This document shows, piece by piece, positions 1 through 10,398 of a stretch of DNA of 62,975 nt (position 1 is the stretch's first letter; each line of letters opens with the position of its first letter). The notes beneath the pieces are model-generated. The model was not told where the DNA came from and searched no databases. It saw nothing but the letters and a program-made list of their open reading frames with translations. The stretch comes from Xylaria sp. FL1777 (lineage: Eukaryota > Ascomycota > Sordariomycetes > Xylariales > Xylariaceae). Both the position numbers and the translations under genes were made by a program. The stretch covers positions 1-62,975 of the forward strand of contig MU400735.1 in NCBI GenBank assembly GCA_022578965.1, written 5' to 3'.

Positions 1-545
1 TTTTATATACTATTTATAATTAAGCTTTTATATTACACTTATTATAAAAAACAAGTAAGTTTTATTACTTTTATATTATATTGTTTTTATATTAACGTTT
101 AATAGTTTATAATAGCTTTTTTATATACCGTTTATAATTAAGCTTTTATATTATACTTATTTTAAAAAACAAGTAAGTTTTATTATATTTATATTATATT
201 GTTTTTATATTAACGTTTAATAGTTCATAATAGCTTTTTTATATACCGTTTATAATTAAGCTTTTATATTACACTTATTTTAAAAAACAAGTAAGTTTTA
301 TTATTTTTATATTATATTGTTTTTATATTAACGTTTAATAGTTCATAATAGCTTTTTTATACACTGTTTATAATTAAGCTTTTATATTATACCTATTATT
401 AAAAACAAGTAAGTTTTATTATATTTATGTTATATTGTTTTTATATTAATGTTTAATAGTTCATAATAGCTTTTTTATACACTGTTTATAATTAAGCTTT
501 TATATTACACTTATTATTAAAAATAAGTAAGTGTTATTATTATTA
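1..545. repeat. 118-bp tandem array, about 4.6 copies
   Basis: The landmark TAATTAAGC recurs with its G at 24, 142, 260, 378 and 496, an exact 118-bp spacing. Copies differ mainly by C/T changes (for example ATACCG against ATACTA, and GTTCAT against GTTTAT), as expected from RIP on a tandem repeat. The array runs off the left edge, so its full length is unknown. No coding potential is seen. Confidence 0.93.
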
Positions 546-704
546 TATTAAAGTTTATGTTATATTAATGTTTTATAGATTAAAAAATCACTTTTAAAAT
601 AAATTAGTTTATTTTATTTTTAATTTATATTTTATATATAATATAAGTTAACATAAATAATTATATATAAATAAACCTTTATTTAAAATAAAAATAATTA
701 TTAA
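546..704. other. AT-rich spacer
   Basis: Low-complexity AT-rich sequence between the 118-bp array and the hAT-type terminal repeat. It could be interior of the same transposon whose right end lies at 926. No gene or motif is seen. Confidence 0.5.
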
Positions 705-926
705 ATCTTTGTTTAGTACTTAGTATTTACTAAATACTAAGTAATACTAATTAATATTAGTAATATTAATTTAATATTAGTATTAAAAATGAAATACTAA
801 TTTAGTATTAGTATTTCTTTAGTAATACTAATTTAGTATTAATAATTACTAATTTAGTATTAGTAATTACTAATTTAGTATTAGTATTAGTAATTACTAG
901 TTAGTATTACTAAATTACCAACCCTG
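705..926. mobile_element. Right end of a hAT-like DNA transposon inserted in P450-1
   Basis: This segment consists of clustered TACTAAT / ATTAGTA motifs and ends in TTACCAACCCTG. Read on the minus strand the terminus is CAGGGTTGGTAATTTAGTAA, and CAGGG is a typical hAT end. A matching block at about 12385-12638 shows the same order of motifs but ends in TTATTAACCTTA, the C-to-T/G-to-A version of the same terminus. P450 homology stops exactly where this terminus begins (926/927). If it is a hAT insertion, the flanking 8-bp duplication should be TCCAGGTA (927-934). The other terminus is not found between 1 and 705, so the element probably starts outside the window. Confidence 0.75.
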
Positions 927-2325
927 TCCAGGTATGAGGATCAGGCCAGTAATCAGGGTGGGATTGGACCGCCCGTAGGTATGGAATTGTACCCACACCA
1001 GGTGGAATTGTAAGCGTCCGGCCACCAACCTTGATGGTCTGAGCCCCTCGAGAAGAAGTCCATTTAGGCAGAGCCATTACAGGAGGATATACTCGTAAAG
1101 TTTCAAGAAGAACCGCACGACAACGTTTGAGTGCTGGAAAAAGGAATTTGTAGTCTTTTGCCGGCATATCGTTAGTTGTTGCCAAGATCTCTTCCGATAT
1201 CCATTCTTGGACCTGGGGGTTTGCGGCCAGAAGCAGCATGGTAAACGCTAAGGTATTCGCAGTTGTATCGTGACCTGCAAAGTTGATCACGAAAAGGTTA
1301 CCGAAAATTTCATCGACGGAGAGGCCTCGTTTGGCGCTAACATCTTGATCGTGGGCTTCAAGGGCGTGTACAAAAGCCGTCATGATACCCCCTGAGCCTG
1401 GCGTCTTGTTCTTGAATGCAGTAGTCTCTTCCTCAAGCATATTTGCCATATGTTGTTTAAAAGAAGCTGCTGCATTACCAACTTTTACCCAGCTCTTTGG
1501 AAGTAAAGGGTTCGAAAGAATGCGATAAGGAACAAGCATTAAAGGAATGATGTTATCGAGGACTGTTTGTAATGAGTTGCGGTAGCTACCGGCTTCATCT
1601 ATTGTAGGTTCTGATGAGCTGCGAAACTCGTAGGACTTACGAAACCCTATAGACGCAAGAACATTGAGAGAAAGCGTCCGTATATCTTTTTGCATACTAG
1701 GGATTCCTGTATCGGCAGCTAGTAACCAGCATTTGAGCATGCTTTTCGCCTGGCGAACGGATTCATCCCAAACAAATTCCATGATGCTTTCATTGTTGAA
1801 AGGGGCGGCAAGAACCCTACGGTGGCGGGCCCAATCATCCCAGCCCGCGGTTGAGATGCAGGGGCCATAGACCTCCAAGAGTTCTACTGTCGATTAGCGG
1901 GATGCCTCTGAACGTGGCGCGTGGGCCGTATTACTGTATTCTTTTACAGGCCTAACAAAATCGCTTCGTCGAGTGAAGATCTCATTGATGGCGTTAGGAT
2001 CAGCGAAGTGCATGTATGTCGCGACGGGGGTTACGAGGGCCCAGACTGGCCCTAAACGAACGTGAGTGTCTGATCTATCCGTATAGTGCCAACCCCGCCG
2101 AGAGTACCGGACAAAATCGGGGTATGAAGACCATGCAAACGGAAGACGATCTAGAATCTTCCAAACGTACGGCTGGAAAATAGTCCACAATACGTTGTTC
2201 GAATCAATGGGGAGACGGATATATGGGACATCGAGTTGGCGTGCCTTGCGTACGTTAAGTTCCAACTCAACAAAAGTCCAGATCATATAGGCCAGAACGG
2301 GCCCCAGAATCATGGTAATAATCAT
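910..2325 (-). pseudogene. Cytochrome P450 (P450-1), C-terminally truncated by transposon
   Basis: Haem-thiolate monooxygenase of the endoplasmic reticulum type; substrate unknown. The spliced model is 2325-1935 joined to 1886-910, 455 codons, against about 500-530 for fungal P450s. The only in-frame ATG upstream of the conserved part is at 2325; the frame continues upstream to a stop at 2518-2520 with no other ATG. Residues 1-19 form a membrane anchor. Next come a conserved N-terminal domain and the C-helix WARHRR, whose WxxxR normally contacts haem. The I-helix AGHDTT is at spliced residues 334-339 (1261-1278). The K-helix ExxR is E392/R395 (about 1104-1093) and is followed by HPDYWPDPHTW. 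After that Trp (930-928) homology ends and only a few transposon-derived codons precede a stop. The PxRF/W region and the haem Cys motif are absent, so the product cannot bind haem normally. The remaining frame has no RIP-type stops. P450 assignment is certain; the subfamily is not. Confidence 0.93.
1887..1934 (-). other. 48-bp spliceosomal intron in P450-1
   Basis: On the minus strand it starts GTAATA and ends CGACAG, with a CTAAT branch site eight bases before the 3' end. Without splicing the frame meets a stop at once. Removing it (phase 1) joins RPVKEY to IELLEVYGP, restoring the normal P450 order, and gives a frame open over 1368 bases. The donor is slightly off consensus. Confidence 0.88.
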
Positions 2326-3320
2326 GACTAGAGCTATCGTCCGGAACAATGCAATGAAACAGGCGCCTTTCAAAACACGAAGGTGTTCTTGCGAGTATGG
2401 GCGATTAGGCTCTGGCAACGTGGATGAAGAGGATATGGGAATGATGAAATATATTTTAGAAGTGCGAATAGGCGAGGGAGGGAAGGTGCCTCTTCTAGTA
2501 TAACAGGCAAATGTGTGTTATATGATGCCTACCTAGGTAAGATGAGCGAGCTAACCAGCGAATACCAACAGCGCTGTTAGGAATCGAACCTAACTCCCAA
2601 TTAGTAGACCCATACTGGCACCCGGGTGTGCACCCATCATTTCTTAGTTACTTTCTTAGTTACTTAGGTAGACTGCTCTAATAATTAGGTAGGTACGAAA
2701 AAAAGGTATGGGAACCTTAGAGTGCCCTAGTGAGGTTTCGTGCATGAAGATCTCGGCAGGCTATTGTCAGTCTTGTTCGAGATGTAGATGTCCTGCGAGG
2801 GAACTTGGTTTTGGAACTAATGGACGTTTTAGAGGCATGGAAGCAGATCCGGGGCAACACTGAAGGTATGATAGCGTAGAGAGATCGGTAGGGAAGGCCT
2901 TGCCAGCTCCCCTCTTATCATGTAGGCCATGGACTGAGGAGAATGGAGACAGCGGGCGCGTCATTTCTGCCGAGCACCTTAGAAAAGGGAACTGCATTCT
3001 TGTTGACTATCTTTATATAGCATTCCTACCTCTACGTACGAGATGTAGAAAACACCGCCACTAAACTTACTATAGGTATACTGGTCGGGTTAGCGCCGTG
3101 GTAACTATTATTCGCACAATGTTTGTTTTTGCTCATACAATTCACCTCAGTATACCACGTGCCCTTGGGTTCTTGACCTGATATAACTGCGTGTCTCCGT
3201 CCGGCGGCGGGAAATACCACTGTCTCGAGACGACTACGGGAGGTATATACGTACTATGGTGCCAAGTAAACAACTACTCATCGAAATGATTATATAACGC
3301 ATCGAGGCTTTCTTCGGGCG
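2326..3320. other. Intergenic region between divergent P450 genes
   Basis: Normal-GC sequence between the start of P450-1 (minus) and the recognisable part of P450-2 (plus). It should hold the promoters of both genes and may contain the decayed 5' end of P450-2, but I could not align any part to a P450 N-terminus. Short frames on both strands (for example 2767-2997 and 3032-3220, minus) show no family features. The edges are only moderately AT-rich and show no transposon termini. Confidence 0.6.
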
Positions 3321-4616
3321 TTGGCTGGTCCAGGGCTGTCTCCCATGGTTCAGCGCTTCATCACTAGTGTGAAAACTGGAGTACGCCAGAGAGTCTTCTC
3401 TGTAGACGGAGAGGTACTCGGCGACTTTCGTTCATTTTTCCAAGTCATTATGAGTTCCGCACTCCTTGAGTGTTTTTTCGGGCCAGAAACTATACCTCTG
3501 AATCCGAATATAGTGAATGACCTCATTGAATTTGACAATAACGTGCCCTGGCTAGCTCGCGGCATTCCCTCTTTCATCATGCCTCGACCGTATAGAGTAC
3601 GCGCTAGGCTCTGCAACCAATTCAAAAAAAAATGGCAAAGCTTCGCGCGAACGAACTTCTGTGAATCAAGTATCTATCAAGACAGCGACGGGGACCCTTT
3701 CTGGGGATCTGCAATGAACAGGTGGTGCCACGACATCCTACCGAAGACGGCGTATCATGATGAAGATGCTCTCGCAGCCGCAGACATTGGATTAGCCTTT
3801 GGGCAAGCAATATAGACCAATACAGTAATGAATCGCGCATTTGACAATGCGTAGGCTTATCACAAACCTCAGTCCTTCTAGTATGTTGGCTGTGTGGCAC
3901 ATCTTTCGCGACTCTGATCTGCTTCAGAGGGCGAGAGATGAGCTGCAGAGACACCTATGCGGAGAGCGCATTGTTGATGTCGACCCAAAGAAGCTCATAA
4001 AACTTCCACTACTCTCATCCATCCATGCCGAAACACTCCGTCTCTATATTAACACATTCATCACGGTGAACTCATCCCAATGTGATGTGTCTCTTGGGCG
4101 ATGGAGACTGCCACGATATGAATTAGGACTCCTGAGCTCTTTGATTGCGCACAGAGACAATACGTTCTGGAATACTAAGAATGGTCTTCATCCGGTTGAT
4201 GCTTTCTGGGTAGATCGATTTTTGACGAACCTAGCAGATCTAACGAGCGGGCCTATTAACCTAGAACTCGACGAAACTCGCAGTCGCAATGAAAGGAGCA
4301 GGCATAAAGAAACCTACTTCTCCATTGAAGGTCTTGAAGACACTTGGTTTCCCTACGGCGGTGAGTCATCGTGTCATTTTATAATACATCCTCATTTTAA
4401 GTGTGCTAACTATAAACAACAGGAGGCTATTCCATCTGCCCGAGACGGTACTTGTTGAAGACTGCATTGATGTTCCCATGTGCACTGTTTGTTACTGAAT
4501 TTGATATTGAATGCCTAACAGACCGTATTGAGCTGGATAATTGGCGTTTTGGTCTTAGTGGCCAGTGTCCCAAGAATCTGCTACCATTTTTCACAAAAAA
4601 GAGAGACCTGGCATAA
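3321..4616 (+). pseudogene. Cytochrome P450 (P450-2), degraded, CYP7/CYP8-like type
   Basis: A second P450, transcribed away from P450-1. The first block (3321-3815) contains FFGPETIPLNP and FDNNVPWLARGIPSF, features of the fungal P450 group related to 7-alpha-hydroxylase/prostacyclin synthase, which lacks the usual AGxDT I-helix. The second block (3841-4360) carries AVWHIFRD, the K-helix ETLR (4030-4041), FWNTKNGLHPVD, DRFL and WFPYGG. After a 62-bp intron the haem loop continues as GYSICPRRYL with the Cys codon at 4437-4439, and the frame ends at TAA 4614-4616. Damage: the N-terminal 100 or so residues are not recognisable, TAG lies at 3813-3815, and the frame changes between 3815 and about 3880. 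The haem loop has Arg where the family has Gly after CP (AGA, a G-to-A change). The TAG and the Arg are RIP-type transitions. Probably non-functional. Confidence 0.88.
4361..4422 (+). other. 62-bp intron inside the haem-binding loop of P450-2
   Basis: Donor GTGAGT at 4361, branch site CTAAC at 4406-4410, acceptor CAG ending at 4422. Splicing joins FPYGG to GYSICP across a split Gly codon and keeps the frame open to the normal P450 C-terminus. All three splice signals match fungal consensus, so this part of the gene decayed recently. Confidence 0.93.
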
Positions 4617-5299
4617 AAGCCTGTTATGATTAAGCCAAAACCACGCGTTTTTAGAAAAATTTTACTGAACTATATTATTATATTTATATGTGCTTTATAT
4701 AAGCATTTTATAATTAATGCATAAAACTTATAAAAAGATATTAAAATGAAAAATAAACTAAATTAACTTTAATTTTAAGTATTTATTATTTAATTTATTA
4801 ATTATAATAAAATAACTTAAAACTTTAAATATGTTATAATTAATTAAATAATATAGCAACTAATGTATTAATACTATAAACAAAGATTTTAAACTAAAGA
4901 AAAAAAAAAGAAAAAAAAGCTTAAAAGTTAAAATAAAATATATAAAGCTTGTTATAAATACTAATTTATTAATGCTATTATAAATAATTTAAGCTTTAAT
5001 TTTATTAGTTTATACGTTAATTATATTAGTTTATATATAAGTTATTATATTACTTTTTATTAAAACTAAAAATATAACCTTAGTTTTATTTAAAGTTAAG
5101 TGTATTATTAAACTTATTAATTAATAATGCTTATTTTAGTTGCTTTATTATTATTATAATAGTTTTTTGCAAATTTATTTAATGCTGCTGTTTTTATTTA
5201 TTATTATAGTTTTAATAGTAGTTTAAGCGCTTTTAAGTGCTATTTATAAAACTTTTAAAGCTTTATTAAAGCGTTTTTAAAGTTTTTAGCTAAATATTA
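4617..5299. other. Transition from the GC-normal island into AT-rich DNA
   Basis: Composition shifts at about 4650-4680, just after the P450-2 stop codon. The rest is AT-rich with poly-A runs and no detectable gene, repeat terminus or domain. Confidence 0.6.
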
Positions 5300-7255
5300 T
5301 ATATTATTTAAGTTAAATTCTAAAACAGCTTTTTTTGCTTTTCTTTGCAACCGGTTAAATTTACGAGAATATTTGTGCAGCTTTAAGAACTAAACTTATA
5401 AAAACCTGCTATATACAAAACAAGCTTATATAAATAACAGCTTAAAAAAAAATAAAAGTAAAAATAAAAAAAGCAAAGAACTATAATGTAACTTTTTTAA
5501 TATAAAACTAGCTATAACTAGCTAATAATGTAAACTTAAACTAGTAATAATTAATAATAAGCTTAATGTTAAACTTGCAGTGCTATATAAATAAGCTAAA
5601 TAAAGCAATAATAAACGTTAAAATCTTTCTTAAAAAAAACCTAAATAAGCAAACTATTTATAGCGCTTGTTAAGTTATCAAAAAGCTATTAAAAGTATAC
5701 TACTTTTAATAAATAAACAAGTAGCTATAAATAAACAACAGTATTAAAAGTAGCAAACGTGCTAACTAAAACTTATTATAAACGTTATTAATAAAGCAAA
5801 AAAAGCTTACTATAAAAGTAAAATTATTATATATATAAATTTAGCAATTTAAAAATTATATAAGCAAGCAAACTAAAGTTAATAACTTTTTTTGCTAGTA
5901 GCCCATGTTTTATATAAACGTACTATAAATAAACAGCAGTAAAAAATTTTTATGTGTTGTTTTGCTAACTTATTTTAAAGCTATTATAGTAATAAACTTT
6001 AATTAAGCTATTATTGTAATTTTTGTTAGCTATAAAGCTAAAGTAAAAACAAAGTTAATTATAATATAAAAGCTAAATTAAGCAATAAAAGCAAACGTAG
6101 TTTAAGCAGCATATAAATTATTAAATAATAACTAAAAAGTTATTTTTAATAAGCAGAAAATTTAAACTTAAATATTAGCAAATATATTATAAGCTTATTA
6201 AACGTTTAGCAAAAAATCAAAAATGCACTTTTAATTATATTAGCTAGTAGTTTTAAGCTTGCTAATTAAACAAGTGCTAAAAAAAAAAAAAAAAGAATGC
6301 TAGCTTAATTTAAGCTAGCTAATTAAAAGCTAAAGATTAAAAAGCTGTTTTTTTTACTTTGCTTGCTATAGCACAAACAAAAAACATGCTTAATATATAT
6401 TAAAGTTATAACTACAAAAAATGCAAACATAGCATATATTAATAAACTTTTTTAAAATTACTGCTACTTTTAAGTAGCTTTTTATTTTGTAAATATAGTA
6501 GCAACTTAATATTATAGCTGCTAAAAATAAAGCTATTAAGCTAGCATATATAAAAATAAGCAAAAATGCAGCTAATATAAATCTTTAAAACATGCTAAAA
6601 ATAAAGCGAACTTATGCTTTATATAAACCAAAAAAAAAGCAGCTATATGTTTTTTTTATTAAAGCAACTATTTAGCTTAAGCAGCAAAATGCTTAAAAGC
6701 TATTTAAGCATATAAGCTAACTAAAAACGCCTTTATTTATTACTTTATGCAGTTTGTAATAAAACTAACTTAAAGCTAACTACGTATTATTACTACTATA
6801 AAAACGCTACGCAAGCAAAAAGCTAACAATTTAGCAAGCAAAAATACTATTTGCTTAAAGAGTTGCTTACTAAAAAAAACTACGTTAGCAACTATGCAAA
6901 AAATAAAATTGCAAACTATTGCTAATATATTAAAGCCTTAAAACTAGCTTAAAAAAAACCCGTTTAAAAACCGTTAATAAATAGTTCAAGTAATAAAAAG
7001 CTACGCTTATGCAGCAAGCAAAAATACAAGCAACAAAAGCAATAATATTAAATAAAAATTAAGCAACGCAGTTTTTAAATAGTAGTGCTTATATAGTTAG
7101 CTATAAAAAAAGTATAAATTATAGTAGCAAGCAGTTAGCAAAAATGTTTTTATTTAGCTTTAGCACGGTTTTTACTTATGTATAAAATTAGGTAGCTTTT
7201 AGTATAGCTTTTTAAAGCTGTTAATTCTAAGTAATACAATATATTATTTAAGTTA
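5300..7255 (+). mobile_element. LINE-like family B, copy 1, with 16-bp target duplication
   Basis: A copy of a roughly 1.9-kb repeat that recurs at 48769-50706 and 59776-61725 and inverted at 11203-12336 and 48253-52125. The head is AGCTTTTTTTGC-like (about 5327) and the tail is TTCTAAGTAATACAATA. It is flanked by identical 16-mers TATATTATTTAAGTTA at 5300-5315 and 7240-7255. Duplications of 13-16 bp plus a 5'-truncated copy elsewhere point to target-primed reverse transcription (LINE/SINE type). No long frame survives. A Lys/Ala/Gln-rich stretch near the tail may be coding relic, but I could not identify a reverse transcriptase. Confidence 0.8.
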
Positions 7256-8738
7256 TATTTTTTTTTTAAAAAACTTAATATTATAATTAATAGTTTTTAT
7301 TATATAGTTTTAACTTTTTAATAAGTTTTACTTTAAATTTAAGTTTTTTATTAATTTTTTTAAGTAGTAATAATGCTTAAACTTATTAAAATAATAAATT
7401 ATTAATTGCTTTTTTTAGCTAATTAATATAAAATAAGTTTTTTATTTTATATAACTTTAAAAAGTTTAATATATAGCTATATTTTTGCTTTTTTATAATT
7501 TAGAAAAGTTTTATAAATTATAAGTTTAGCTTTATAATTAAAGCTTATATAATAAATCTTTTTTTAGTAAAAATACTATGTTTTTTTTTTAAAGTTTATA
7601 AGTTGTTTTTTTTTGTTAGCTTAAATTTCTTGCTTTTTTTAGGCTTTTAAAGCTATTTTATATGTTATTTATTATACTTTATACGTTTATTTAACAAGTT
7701 TTAATGCTTTATATTTAAGTTTAATTATTAGTTTTAAGTTTATTAGCTTTATTAATAATAAGTTATAAAGTTTAATTTTTATAGCTACTTTTAATAATAC
7801 TATATTAATAAATAAACGCTATAAAATATTATATGCAAAATTTAATACTAATAAATAATTACTTTAATTGTTTTAATATTTATTAATATAAAATTTTATT
7901 TATTAGTTTAGTTTTTAATTAATAAACTTAATAGCGCTTTATATTTAAAAGTATAATATACTTTTATAATAATATTTAGTTTTTATAAGCTTATTAATTT
8001 TAGTTATAAAAGCTAAAATAAATAGTTTTATATTATTAAATATTTAAACATTTAATATTTTTAAAAAATAATAAGCTATTTTATAATATTTAATTGTTAT
8101 ATTTTTGCTTTTATTAGTTTTTTATTTTAGTATTATAATAATAAACTTATTAAATTTATTAATAAATGCTTATATATAATTATATTATATTTATTTTTTA
8201 GCATTATTTTATTATTAATTATTATGTATTTTTATATTGCTATTAATATTAATAATAAATATAATAAACTAAAAGTGTTATTTTAAAGTTATTTATTATA
8301 ATAATACTTATAGTAGTTATAAACGTATTTTTATATATTTTGCTTAAGCGTTAGTTAATAAAAGTCTTGTTTTAAAGCTTTAATTATTTTGTTTTATTTA
8401 AAGTATATAAAAATTTTTAAAGTATAAGCTTTATAAATTAATGTAATATAATATTATATTATTATTAATAATAGTTTTAAGTATTATTAACTAATTATTA
8501 TTTAAGCTTATGTTTTAGCATATATTTTTTAACTTAATTAAATTTATTAAGTTTAATATTATTTCTTTGTTTTTTGTTATATTTGCACTTTATAAATAAA
8601 ATATAACCTATTTAATAAGTAAAAATCGCTACGTTAATTCTAGTAATCTTAATTATTTAATAGTTAAGCTTAAACTCACAAAATTATAATTAAATATAAA
8701 GAATTTTAAAAAAAAATCTACAAATAGTTTAATAATTA
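7256..8738. other. Unassigned AT-rich, RIP-like sequence
   Basis: About 1.5 kb of T-rich sequence with no recognisable domain, terminus or tandem structure. Probably decayed transposon, but nothing in it proves this. Confidence 0.5.
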
Positions 8739-9255
8739 ACTTTTATTATAAAATAAGCTAACTAAGTTAATTAAAAAGCTAAGTATAAAAAAAACACGCA
8801 TAAAAAAGTTTTATTTATTAAAAAATATATATTTAAACTATTATAAAGGTTTAATGCATAAACTTAATAAACTTAAGTGTTAAGTTTATTAAACTTTAAG
8901 CTTAAAACAATATAATATAAAGCTTATTAAGCTTTAAGCTTAAAATAATATAGTATTAAGTTTATTAAAAATAGCAACATTTATAAATTACTATTATTAT
9001 TTTCTTTGTTTATATAATTATAAACTTTTTATATTTAGTTATTTATTTAATTTTTGCTTTTTAGTTATTAAAATTTTTATAATTATTAAACATTAATTTT
9101 TTTTAACTTATTAAAACTTTTATTAATACATAATAATAAAAGTACTTTAAAAACCTTTTTAATGAACTATTACTAAAGATTTTATTATTATTTATAAATT
9201 AAAACTCTTAAAGTAAACTTATTATATTAATATATAATAAGTTTATTATAACTTT
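8739..9255 (+). mobile_element. Solo LTR of the chromovirus family, with perfect 5-bp duplication
   Basis: 8744-9250 aligns along its length with the 522-bp LTRs at 20444 and 27634 (shared TTTAATGCATAAACTTAATA, CTTTTTATATTTAGTTA and AACCTTTTTAATGAACTA). Differences are mostly transitions. It begins TATTATA and ends TTTATTATA, the same RIP-altered ends as the other LTRs. It is bracketed by ACTTT at 8739-8743 and 9251-9255. No internal retroelement sequence adjoins it, so it is a solo LTR left by recombination between two LTRs. Confidence 0.9.
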
Positions 9256-9385
9256 AAACAAAAATAGTTTAAGCTAATTAAGCTTACTAAATAAACTAAA
9301 GCTAAACTAAAGTTTAAAAATAAACTATAAACTATTTAGCTAAATATATATAAGTTTATAAATATAAAATACTTTAAAAAAAGCC
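9256..9385. other. Short AT-rich spacer
   Basis: Between the solo LTR and the fold-back element; nothing recognised. Confidence 0.5.
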
Positions 9386-9897
9386 ATTAATATATTAGTA
9401 TAACTTTATATAAACATAACTTTTTTAGCTTTTTTATTAGCTTAAAAAATAATTATTAATATATATAGTATTATTATAGCTTTTATAGCTAAATTATTAT
9501 AGCTATTATAGTTAACTTATTATAATTATTATAATTAATTTATTATAGTTATTATAGCTACTTTATTATAGTTATTATAACTAATTTATTATAGCTATTA
9601 TAATTAACTTATTATAATTATAATAGTTAATTTATTATAATTATTATAGCTAATTTATTATAGTTATTATTATAGCTAACTTATTATAGCTATTATAATT
9701 AATTTATTATAGCTTTTATAGCTAATTTATTATAGCTATTATAGCTATTATAGCTATTATAGCTTTTATAGCTTTTATATATAAATTAATAAACTAAACA
9801 AATTAATGCTAAAGATTTTATTTAATAAGCCTTAATTTTAATTAATAAAAACTCTTAAAAAAGTTATGTTTATATAAAGTTATACTAATATATTAAT
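9386..9897. repeat. Fold-back element with perfect 42-bp inverted arms
   Basis: Arm 1 (9386-9427) and arm 2 (9856-9897) are exact reverse complements over 42 bases; arm 1 begins ATTAATATATTAGTATAAC. They enclose about 430 bp dominated by a short tandem array. This is the layout of a fold-back or MITE-like element. No clear target duplication was identified. Confidence 0.88.
9465..9775. repeat. Tandem array of about 23 bp (TTTATTATAGCTATTATAGCTAA-like)
   Basis: At least ten imperfect units alternating TATAGC and TATAAT, lying between the inverted arms at 9386-9427 and 9856-9897. The units are themselves partly palindromic. Confidence 0.85.
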
Positions 9898-10398
9898 TTT
9901 TTATGCTAATATATTAATTGTTTTAAAAACTTTGCTTTATAATTTTTATAGTAACTAAATAATAAAAATATTAAAAAACAAAAAAATATATAACGTTATT
10001 TATAAGCAAGCAATACATTTAAGCAAGCAACGCACTTTTTTTATAAACGGGTTATTTTAACTTTGTTATATAATAATTCTTTAATAATATAATGTTTAAT
10101 AAAACTAAAAAAGCTAAAATACTTTTTGCTATTTAAGCTATTAATTTTTGCTTAAAAATTAGCATTTAACATGTTTATAAAATTTATTACTTTTTTAAAA
10201 GCATTATATGTTATAAAATAAACAGTTGCATTACATAAAACAAAACTTATGCTAATATACATAAACTTAATTTAATTAAAAAAAAAGTTCTTTTTAAATA
10301 TATACTTAATTTAAATAAGCAAAAATATTTTTTTGCTTATATTACTATAAAAAATATAGCTAATTTTTTATATAACTTGTAAAATATACTGCTTATTA
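9898..10398. other. Unassigned AT-rich sequence
   Basis: About 500 bp with no gene, terminus or repeat that I can support. Confidence 0.5.

Noticed and set aside
1664..2503. Short plus-strand frames at 1664-1870 and 2312-2503
   Set aside because: Antisense to P450-1 exons or its 5' flank; no independent evidence.
2565..2640. Minus-strand TTAGGTTCGATTCCTAA, resembling a tRNA T-arm
   Set aside because: The 5-bp stem and TTCGATT loop fit, but no matching acceptor 5' strand, D-arm or anticodon arm could be found upstream. At most a tRNA-derived fragment.
3350..3954. Minus-strand frames opposite P450-2
   Set aside because: The plus strand has P450 motifs throughout; these are shadows.
5316..7239. 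Family B as a pogo/Fot1-type DNA transposon
   Set aside because: An Ala/Lys/Gln-rich stretch near one end is vaguely similar to pogo C-termini, but the 13-16-bp duplications and 5' truncation are incompatible with a TA-inserting transposon.
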